DNA of 64,000 nt. Origin: Glycomyces sambucus. Its GTDB lineage: Bacteria > Actinomycetota > Actinomycetes > Mycobacteriales > Micromonosporaceae. The translations under genes were made by a program, and so were the position numbers. The stretch covers positions 186,001-250,000 of the forward strand of contig NZ_FNGF01000004.1 of assembly GCF_900102815.1 (NCBI RefSeq). The letters run 5' to 3'. Position 1 is the first letter of the stretch; every line of letters starts with the position of its first letter. Positions 39,242-45,619 of this stretch are shown piece by piece. Below the pieces are notes generated by a model that saw nothing but the letters and a program-made list of their open reading frames with translations, ran no database searches and was not told where the DNA came from.

Positions 39242-40159
39242 CTAGGCGCTCTTGCGCCTGGCCGCCGCCGATTTCTTGGCGGCGGCCTTTTTCACTGTCC
39301 GCTTGCGGGCCGTGGTCTGCTTGGCCGCGGTCTTGCGAGCGGACTTCTTGGCGGCCTTCTTCGCCGTCTTCTTCGCGGCCTTCGCGCCCTTGGGCGCGTT
39401 CTTGGCGTCGACGCTCTTCTGGAGGGCGTCCATGAGGTTGATGACCTTGGCCTTGGGCGCGGCCTTCGCCTTCTTGCCGGGCGCGGCGCGCCCGCTCGCC
39501 TTGGCGGCGATGAGGTCTTGGAGGGCTTCGCGGTAGGCGTCGGTGTAGTCCTCGGGGTTGAAGTCGGCGGTCATCGACTCGATGAGCGTGCCGGCCATCG
39601 CCAGCTCCTGCTTGCGCGCCTCGCCCGCGACGGTGGCGAACTGGGGCTTGCGGATCTCGTCGGGCCAGAGCATGGTGTGGACGACGAGGAGTTCGTCCCG
39701 GGGCCGCAGCACGGCCAGGGTCTCCCTGCGGCGCAGGGTGATCCGCACGATGGCGAGCTTGTCGGCGTCGAGCAGGGCCTGGCGCAGGAGCACGTAGGGC
39801 TTCTCGGCGCCCTCGGCGGGCTCGGCGTAGTAGGACTTCTCGTAGTGGATGGGGTCGATCTGCTCGGCGGGCACGAACTCGACCACCTCGGCGGTCTTGG
39901 AGGAGCTGACGGGCAGTTCGGCGAGGTCGTCGTCGTCGAGCATGACGATCTCGTCGTCGACCTCGACGCCCTTGACGATCTCGTCGGGCGGCACGACCTC
40001 CTCGTCGAGCTCGCAGACCTTCCAGTAGCGGATGCGCCCGCCGTCCTCGGCGTGGTACTGGTGCAGCGACGGGTCGTGGCTGCTCGTCGCGGTGTGCAGC
40101 TTGACCGGGATGCTCACCAGCCCGAACGCGATGGTCCCGCTCCAAATCCCCCCTGGCAT
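39242..40159 (-). CDS. ku: Ku protein, non-homologous end joining
   Basis: 305 aa from ATG at 40159 (MPGGIWSGTIAFGLVSIPVKL, the standard bacterial Ku start). The core of about 230 residues contains IDPIHYEKSYYAEP and RETLAVLRPRDELL. It dimerises into a ring on DNA ends and recruits LigD. The tail from about residue 235 is Lys/Ala-rich with about 12 basic clusters, as in other actinobacterial Ku proteins, and probably binds DNA. It is divergent from the LigD-type genes, the usual NHEJ arrangement. Confidence 0.96.
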   Translation of the reverse strand: MPGGIWSGTIAFGLVSIPVKLHTATSSHDPSLHQYHAEDGGRIRYWKVCELDEEVVPPDEIVKGVEVDDEIVMLDDDDLAELPVSSSKTAEVVEFVPAEQIDPIHYEKSYYAEPAEGAEKPYVLLRQALLDADKLAIVRITLRRRETLAVLRPRDELLVVHTMLWPDEIRKPQFATVAGEARKQELAMAGTLIESMTADFNPEDYTDAYREALQDLIAAKASGRAAPGKKAKAAPKAKVINLMDALQKSVDAKNAPKGAKAAKKTAKKAAKKSARKTAAKQTTARKRTVKKAAAKKSAAARRKSA

Positions 40160-40288
40160 GTCCACAGCATGACACCGGCGGGCGCCTCGGCACCGAGATA
40201 TGTCATCTTCTCGCATTTTTGGCGGGCGGCTCCCGCCCGGCGCGCCGAGGCGGCGTTTGCAGCTGCGCGCGGCGGGTATCTGGCGCGC

Positions 40289-40864
40289 ATGGCACGGGGG
40301 CGCGGCCTGGACGAATACCGGGCGAAGCGCGACTTCCGCAAGACCGGGGAGCCGCGCGGCGGGCGCGTGCGCGGGAAGGGCGACCGGTTCGTGGTCCAGC
40401 GCCACGAGGCGACCTGGCTCCACTTCGACTTCCGGCTCCAGGTGGGTGGCGTGCTCGTCTCCTGGGCCGTCCCCAAGGGCCCCTCGCTGCACCCGGCCGA
40501 CAAGCGCCTCGCCGTCCGCACCGAGGACCACCCCCTCGACTACGCCGAGTTCGAGGGCCTGATCCCCGAGCCGGAGTACGGCGCGGGCACCGTGATCGTC
40601 TGGGACGCGGGCTACTACCTCAACCTCACCGAGAAGCGGGGCGAACCGGTGGCGATCGAGGACGCGGTCGAGCACGGCCACGTCAAGGTCTGGGTCGAGG
40701 GCGAGAAGATCTCCGGCGGGTTCGCGTTCTCGCGCATGGGCGAGGGCAAGGAGTGGATCCTGGTCAAGCTCGACGACGACGGCGCCGACCGCCGCCGCAA
40801 GCCCGCCAAGACCCAGCTCGCGTCCGTCCTGTCCGGGCGCACCAACCGCGACCTGCGGGGCTGA
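40289..40864 (+). CDS. LigD 3'-phosphoesterase domain protein
   Basis: 191 aa from ATG at 40289. It is a free-standing PE domain: FVVQRHEATWLHFDFRL contains the His-x-Asp-x-Arg motif, and GPSLHPADKRLAVRTEDHPLDY the second active-site part. The enzyme trims 3' ends during end joining. In many species this domain is fused into LigD; here it is a separate gene, 1 bp before the polymerase gene. Confidence 0.92.
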   Translation: MARGRGLDEYRAKRDFRKTGEPRGGRVRGKGDRFVVQRHEATWLHFDFRLQVGGVLVSWAVPKGPSLHPADKRLAVRTEDHPLDYAEFEGLIPEPEYGAGTVIVWDAGYYLNLTEKRGEPVAIEDAVEHGHVKVWVEGEKISGGFAFSRMGEGKEWILVKLDDDGADRRRKPAKTQLASVLSGRTNRDLRG

Positions 40865-40865
40865 C

Positions 40866-41957
40866 ATGGCGCCGACGGTGCACGTGGACGGCCACGACAT
40901 CACGCTCTCCAAGCTCGACAAGGAGCTGTTCCCCGACGACCGCCTGAGCAAGGACGACCTGCTCGTGCACTACCTCGCCGTCGCCGGGGCGATGGTCCCC
41001 CACCTGGCCGGGCGGCCCCTGACGCTGCTGCGCCACCCGCACGGGATCGGGCGCGACGGGTTCTTCCAGAAGGACGCGGCCGACTACTACCCCGACTGGG
41101 TCCGCACGATCGAGGTCCCGCACCGCCGCAGCGAGGGCAACGCCCGCTACGCCGTCTGCGACGACACCGCGACCCTCCTCTACCTCGCGAACCTGGCGAC
41201 GATCGAGTTCCACATCTGGACCGCCACCGCGGCGGACATCGAGCGCCCCGACCGGCTCGTCCTGGACCTCGACCCACCCGAGAGCACAACGGTCGCCGAG
41301 CTGCGGTCGGTCGCGCGCCGCGCCCGCGACCTGTACACCGAGCTGGGCCTGACCCCGTACGTGCAGGCCACGGGCGGCCGCGGCTACCACGTGGTCGCGC
41401 CGCTGGACCGCGGCCGCGACTTCAAGGCCGTGCGCGAGCTGGCCGGGGCCCTCGCCGCGCACCTCGCCGCCGACGACCCCGAGCGCCTGACCACGGCGCA
41501 CCGCAAGGACAAGCGCGGCGACCGGATCTTCCTCGACGCCAACCGGAACGGCCACGCGCAGACGTTCATCGCGCCCTACTCGCTGCGGGCCCGGCCCGGG
41601 GCCGCCGTCGCGACCCCGCTCGACTGGGACGAGCTGGGCCGGTCCACCCCGAACGGCTACAGCCCGGCCGCGATCCGCCGCCGCCTCGCTCGCAAGGCCG
41701 ACCCCTGGGCCGGCATGGACCGGCACGCCGCCGACGCGGGCGAGGCGCGGGCCCGGCTCGACACCCTTCGAGTGCGCTTATCGCCGAACCGGAGCCACGG
41801 CCCGTGCCGCCGTCTTAGGCTCGGTCGGTGGACCTGCCCGGACCGATGCTGGCGACCGCCGGACCGCTGCCGACGGCGAGCGGCTGGGCGTACGAGTTCA
41901 AGTGGGACGGGGTCCGCGTCCTGTGCGAGACCGGCGGCGGGACGTGGCGCCTGGTGA
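40866..41957 (+). CDS. LigD polymerase/primase domain protein with odd C-terminal tail
   Basis: 363 aa. The archaeo-eukaryotic primase-type polymerase core ends near residue 305; it has YYPDWVRTIEV, the metal-binding LVLDLDPP and the late HRKDKRGDRIFLDANRN stretch. It adds nucleotides at broken ends. The final 55 residues (after ARLDTLRVRL) are Arg/Cys-rich and read through the start of the ligase gene in another frame (overlap of 130 bp), which looks like a lost stop codon or a frameshift. Confidence 0.9.
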   Translation: MAPTVHVDGHDITLSKLDKELFPDDRLSKDDLLVHYLAVAGAMVPHLAGRPLTLLRHPHGIGRDGFFQKDAADYYPDWVRTIEVPHRRSEGNARYAVCDDTATLLYLANLATIEFHIWTATAADIERPDRLVLDLDPPESTTVAELRSVARRARDLYTELGLTPYVQATGGRGYHVVAPLDRGRDFKAVRELAGALAAHLAADDPERLTTAHRKDKRGDRIFLDANRNGHAQTFIAPYSLRARPGAAVATPLDWDELGRSTPNGYSPAAIRRRLARKADPWAGMDRHAADAGEARARLDTLRVRLSPNRSHGPCRRLRLGRWTCPDRCWRPPDRCRRRAAGRTSSSGTGSASCARPAAGRGAW

Positions 41958-42700
41958 CCCGCCGCGGCACCGACGTCACCGCGAAGTTCCCCGAACTGGC
42001 CGAGATCGCCGACGCGGGCGACGCCCTGTTCGACGGCGAGCTCACCGTCTTCGACGGCCGGCTCCCCGACTTCAACGCCACCGTGAGCCGCCTGCGCGCC
42101 GAGCCCCGCAAGGTCGACGACCTCGCCGCCTCCATGCCCGCGACGGTCCTCGTGTTCGACCTGCTGCGCTTCGACGGCACCGACCTGCGCCGCGAGCCGT
42201 ACCTCCACCGCCGGGTCACGCTCGACGGCCTGGGGCTGCGCGGCGAGCGGTGGGCGGTGCCGCCGTGGTCGGACGACCGGCTCACGATCATCGCGACCAG
42301 CCTCGCCCACGGGCTCGAAGGCGTGGTCGCCAAGAAGCTGAACAGCCCGTACGTGAGCGGGCGCTCGCGCCTGTGGATCAAGGAGCGGCACGCGAACGTG
42401 GTCGACACCGTGGTCGCGGGCTGGCTGCGCACCCCTTCGGGGCAGGTGTCGATCCTGCTCGCCGAGGCGACCGAGGAGGGGCTGGAGTACCGGGGCCGGT
42501 GCCCGGCGCCGCTCGACGTGCTCGCGGCCCTCGAACCGCTCGCGTCAAGCGTCCCCACGGTCGACATCCCGGACGCGCCCGAAGGCGTGCAGTGGGTGCG
42601 TCCGGAACTGCAGGTCGAGGTCACGGCCGCGTCGCGGCGCCCGGACGGGCGCCTGCGGCAGCCCAAGTTCGTGCGGGCCCGCTTCGATCAGCTCGGCTAG
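41828..42700 (+). CDS. ATP-dependent DNA ligase (LigD ligase part)
   Basis: 290 aa from GTG at 41828. The nucleotidyl-transferase Lys25 lies in YEFKWDGVRV (motif I), with motif III VLVFDLLRFDG, IV EGVVAKKLNSPY and V WIKERH following. A shortened OB-fold ends in VRARFDQLG. It seals breaks after Ku, PE and polymerase action. TAGGCT 6 nt before the GTG, inside the polymerase gene, could give a leaderless second transcript. Confidence 0.93.
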   Translation: MDLPGPMLATAGPLPTASGWAYEFKWDGVRVLCETGGGTWRLVTRRGTDVTAKFPELAEIADAGDALFDGELTVFDGRLPDFNATVSRLRAEPRKVDDLAASMPATVLVFDLLRFDGTDLRREPYLHRRVTLDGLGLRGERWAVPPWSDDRLTIIATSLAHGLEGVVAKKLNSPYVSGRSRLWIKERHANVVDTVVAGWLRTPSGQVSILLAEATEEGLEYRGRCPAPLDVLAALEPLASSVPTVDIPDAPEGVQWVRPELQVEVTAASRRPDGRLRQPKFVRARFDQLG

Positions 42701-42768
42701 TCCGCATGAACGGCCCGGCCCGGGGTAGCCGTCGGGGACGAACACCCGACGACGAGAGGGGACGGAAC

Positions 42769-43326
42769 GTGAGCGGCGACGTAGTCGACCTGATCATGGC
42801 CGACCACCGCGAGGTGGAGCGGCTGTTCGAGGAGCTGAAGCGGTTCCCTGAGAAGCGGCCCTTGGTGGTGCCGGTGCTGTCGGCCCTGCTGACCGCCCAC
42901 AGCCGCGCGGAGGAGGCCGAGGTCTACCCGGTCGCCATCGCCGAGGCGGGCGAGACGGAGGAGGTCGCGCACTCCCAGGAGGAGCACGAGCAGGCCGAGG
43001 AGCTGCTGGTCAAGCTCACCGAGACCGATCCCGCCTCCCCGGAGTTCGACAAGGCGCTCAAGGAGCTGGTCGACTCGGTGACCCACCACGTCGAGGAGGA
43101 GGAGAGCACGGTCCTCCCCGGGATGAAGACGGGCCTCGCCGAGGCCCGCCGGATGGAGCTGGGCGCCGCCTTCGCCGCCAGCCGCGCGGAGCACCTGGGC
43201 GACAAGCCCGGCGAGGCGAGCCGCAAGGAGCTGGAGATGCAGGCGCGCAACATGAACCTGACCGGCACCTCGGACATGAACAAGGCCAGGCTGGCCGAGG
43301 AGCTGAAGCAGCAGGCGAAGTCCTGA
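42769..43326 (+). CDS. Hemerythrin-like HHE protein with Rho_N/SAP-like tail
   Basis: 185 aa from GTG at 42769 with GAGAGGGG upstream; an ATG at 42706 is less likely. The four-helix HHE domain has ligand candidates in DHREVERLFEEL, HSRAEEAEVYP, HSQEEHEQAEEL and HHVEEEESTVLP, fit for a diiron site. It may sense or bind oxygen, NO or iron. The last 40 residues (ASRKELEMQARNMNL, then TSDMNKARLAEEL) resemble the Rho_N/SAP helix-extended-loop-helix that binds nucleic acids. It follows the end-joining genes but has its own ribosome site. Confidence 0.87.
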   Translation: MSGDVVDLIMADHREVERLFEELKRFPEKRPLVVPVLSALLTAHSRAEEAEVYPVAIAEAGETEEVAHSQEEHEQAEELLVKLTETDPASPEFDKALKELVDSVTHHVEEEESTVLPGMKTGLAEARRMELGAAFAASRAEHLGDKPGEASRKELEMQARNMNLTGTSDMNKARLAEELKQQAKS

Positions 43327-43336
43327 CCCAGTGCTC

Positions 43337-43376
43337 GCCGGGGCCGCGTGTTGTAGAGGGCTGACGCGGCCCCGGC
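43337..43376 (+). terminator. Strong hairpin after hemerythrin gene
   Basis: GCCGGGGCCGCGT (43337-43349) pairs perfectly with ACGCGGCCCCGGC (43364-43376) over 14 nt, then TTT. Confidence 0.85.
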
Positions 43377-43436
43377 TTTCCGCTGTCTCGCAACGAAGCA
43401 GGGGCGCCCCCTCGCGGGAGCGCCCGCTTCAGCGGG

Positions 43437-43925
43437 CTACTTGCCCGACCACCCCCAGAGGACCTCTTCCTGGATCCTGTAGTACGTCTCCACGTAGCCG
43501 GCCGACGCGCTGTGCAGGGCGTCCTCGGTCCAGTTGAAATTGCACTTCGCCCAGGTGTCGTACCCGTGGTTGTTGCGGCAGATCCGGCTGTTGACCGAGC
43601 CCCTGGTGCTGAACACGAAGCCGATCGCGGAGTGGCCGTCGGCCTGGCCGTCGTGCACGTAGACGTAGTCGCCGCTGTAGTCGACGCAGATCGTCGTGTA
43701 GTTCCCCTGCGACCCCGCCGACATGCAGTCGCCCTCCACCAGCACGTTCGTCACGCCGGTCTGGCAGCTGAACGTGGAGAACGTGCAGCTCTCGTAGAAG
43801 TTGTCCTCGGCCATGGCCGCGGCGGGCAGTGCGAACACCGCGAGCGCGGCCGCAGCCACGAACACCACCGTGCGCGCGACGGTCCGGCTCACTCTGCGCC
43901 GCAGGCGGTCTGCGTAATCCCTCAT
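43437..43925 (-). CDS. Secreted cysteine-rich protein
   Basis: 162 aa from ATG at 43925 with GAGAGGAC upstream. An Arg-rich N-terminus and VVFVAAAALAVFALPAAAMA form a signal peptide with cleavage near residue 40. The mature part of about 120 residues has six cysteines in SC, SC, DC, IC, IC and KC contexts, likely three disulfides, and many Tyr, Asn and Gly. No family recognised. It is the last gene of a secreted-protein trio headed by a metzincin. Confidence 0.75.
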   Translation of the reverse strand: MRDYADRLRRRVSRTVARTVVFVAAAALAVFALPAAAMAEDNFYESCTFSTFSCQTGVTNVLVEGDCMSAGSQGNYTTICVDYSGDYVYVHDGQADGHSAIGFVFSTRGSVNSRICRNNHGYDTWAKCNFNWTEDALHSASAGYVETYYRIQEEVLWGWSGK

Positions 43926-43942
43926 GAACTCGTCCTCTCAGG

Positions 43943-44707
43943 TCACTCGCAGGAGTTCGCCGCGGCGAACTCCTGCACTTCGGTCAGTGCGGCGGTGTCC
44001 GCCGTCGCCTCGGTCAGGGCCGCGACGATCGCGTCGGCGCCTTCGCCGACGAGGAGTTCTTCGACCCCCTCGTCGAGGTGGACGTCGGGGCTCTCCGCGA
44101 AGGCCGCCGCGTCCTGCACGGTCCCCTCGGACTCGCCGTTGCCGAGGACGCCCTCGTCGAACGGCACCTCCGAGCCCTCGCCGAGGCCGCGCCACTGGGC
44201 CGGGACGCCGTCGCCGTCGTCGGTGCAGACGGCCTCCTCCCAGCGGATCGCCATCACGTACTCGTGGCCGACCTCGACCCGGGGGAAGCCGTCGAGGGCC
44301 ATCTCGATCGGGTCCTCCAGGTCCCCGTCGGTGAAGGTCCAGCCGAGGCCCGAGTACTCCCAAGTCGCGGGGGCCGGCTGCGGCGCGCCCTCGCGCGACC
44401 ACAGCACGTCCTCGACGGTGAGGGAGACGATGCGGCCGATGACGCCCTCGCCGCGCTCGACCTCCACCGCGTCGGGTTCGAGGGCCTGCTCGGACACGGC
44501 CTCGACGACGACCACGTGGTCGGCGTAGGTGACCCAGTCGTCGGCGGTGATGCTCGGGAGGTGGTCGGAGCCCTGGCCGAGCAGGACCTCCTCGGCCGCC
44601 TCCGGGCCGTCGGGGGCGGGCGCGGCGAGGGCCGCGACGGCGATGCCGGTGGCGGAGGCGACCGCCATGACGCCGGCCGCGGCTGCGATACGGGTGCGGA
44701 TGCGCAT
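43943..44707 (-). CDS. Secreted acidic protein of unknown function
   Basis: 254 aa from ATG at 44707 with GAGGAGG upstream. The signal peptide is MRIRTRIAAAAGVMAVASA and so on, cleaved near residue 29. The mature part is strongly acidic (runs such as DDGDGVP, EGSEVPFDEG, DEGVEELLVGEG) and contains a beta-rich core (VVVVEAVSEQAL, VSLTVEDVLWSREG). Only two cysteines. No catalytic motif. It lies 17 bp from one secreted gene and 9 bp from the other, so all three are co-transcribed. Confidence 0.72.
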   Translation of the reverse strand: MRIRTRIAAAAGVMAVASATGIAVAALAAPAPDGPEAAEEVLLGQGSDHLPSITADDWVTYADHVVVVEAVSEQALEPDAVEVERGEGVIGRIVSLTVEDVLWSREGAPQPAPATWEYSGLGWTFTDGDLEDPIEMALDGFPRVEVGHEYVMAIRWEEAVCTDDGDGVPAQWRGLGEGSEVPFDEGVLGNGESEGTVQDAAAFAESPDVHLDEGVEELLVGEGADAIVAALTEATADTAALTEVQEFAAANSCE

Positions 44708-44716
44708 GGGTCCTCC

Positions 44717-45370
44717 TCAGTAGGTGGCGTTGATGTTGGCGATGTTGTTGGCCTGCAGGCCCTCGTCGGAGCTCGTGGGAGTCTCCATGCAGCCCAGGGC
44801 CTCGTCGGTCTTGCTCTTCTGCGGCGACGCCTGGTTGCCGTGCACCAGGCCGACCGCGTGGCCGGTCTCGTGGCAGGTGAGCCCCTTGACGAAGTGGCCG
44901 CCGCCGCGGATGCGCACGTACTGCTGGTCGCAGCGCAGGCTGTCGGCGGCGTTGTTGCAGAACGTCACGCCGTCGGCGCTGGCCGAGACACCGGTCGAGC
45001 TCTCCTGGTAGACGATGTCGGTCTCGGCGCCGCCGGAGAACGAGGGCGTCGAGTCGTAGCTCACGGAGAAGTCCGTCGGTCCGTACACATTGGTCATGAC
45101 GTTGTTGACGGCGTTGCGGTCCACCGTCTCCAGCTTGTTCGAGCCGGAGCTGTCCATGTAGTACGTGAGCGTGGCGTTGTCGGTCTGGCAGGAGACCTTC
45201 CCGTCTGGGCCGTTCTCGTCGTGGCAGCCCAGGTTCGCGTACGGCGTCGGGTACATGTTGTCCGTGTACGCCGCCCAGGCGACGCCGGCGGTGACCGCGA
45301 CGGTTGTGAAGGTGACGGCGGCCAGGCATATCGCCCGGACGCTCAGGCGCCTGGCAGGAGTGCTCGGCAT
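44717..45370 (-). CDS. Secreted metzincin-type zinc metalloprotease
   Basis: 217 aa from ATG at 45370 with AAAGGAAG upstream. A signal peptide (RAICLAAVTFTTVAVTAGVAWA) ends near residue 33. The zinc motif is HETGHAVGLVHG, a full HExxHxxGxxHG with His167, His171 and His177 as ligands and Glu168 as base; CMETP about 20 residues later could be the Met-turn. Six cysteines suggest disulfides. The closest type is the small snapalysin/matrixin-like group; the exact family is unsettled. It is first in the secreted trio and divergent from a SARP gene. Confidence 0.85.
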   Translation of the reverse strand: MPSTPARRLSVRAICLAAVTFTTVAVTAGVAWAAYTDNMYPTPYANLGCHDENGPDGKVSCQTDNATLTYYMDSSGSNKLETVDRNAVNNVMTNVYGPTDFSVSYDSTPSFSGGAETDIVYQESSTGVSASADGVTFCNNAADSLRCDQQYVRIRGGGHFVKGLTCHETGHAVGLVHGNQASPQKSKTDEALGCMETPTSSDEGLQANNIANINATY

Positions 45371-45504
45371 GGGGGGCTTCCTTTCTAGGCCGGTCCGGGT
45401 CGGCGCCCGCGCACCGCCGATCAGGCGGTACGGAGGCGGGGGGAAGTGGGTGTGCGGAGAGGCGGGACCGGCTGCCGCCAGCGTAGGGAGCCGCCCGCAC
45501 AAGC

Positions 45505-45526
45505 AGCGCATACGAAGCGCATACAC
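45505..45526. promoter_or_regulatory. 11-bp direct repeat, probable SARP site
   Basis: AGCGCATACGA (45505-45515) is followed directly by AGCGCATACAC (45516-45526), an 11-bp period in the 249-bp gap between the secreted-protease operon and the SARP gene. A weaker CGCACA lies one period upstream. Confidence 0.65.
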
Positions 45527-45606
45527 CGCTCCGCGACGCAGGTGAACGCCCTGGTCACGGACGGTGCGGCCCACAGTGCACCGGTCGATTCCCCGACCCG
45601 TCCTGT

Positions 45607-45612
45607 TAACCT
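45607..45612 (+). promoter_or_regulatory. -10 element of leaderless SARP gene
   Basis: TAACCT lies 7 nt before the ATG at 45620, no ribosome site is present, and the -35 region is weak. Confidence 0.5.
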
Positions 45613-45619
45613 GTGCGCC

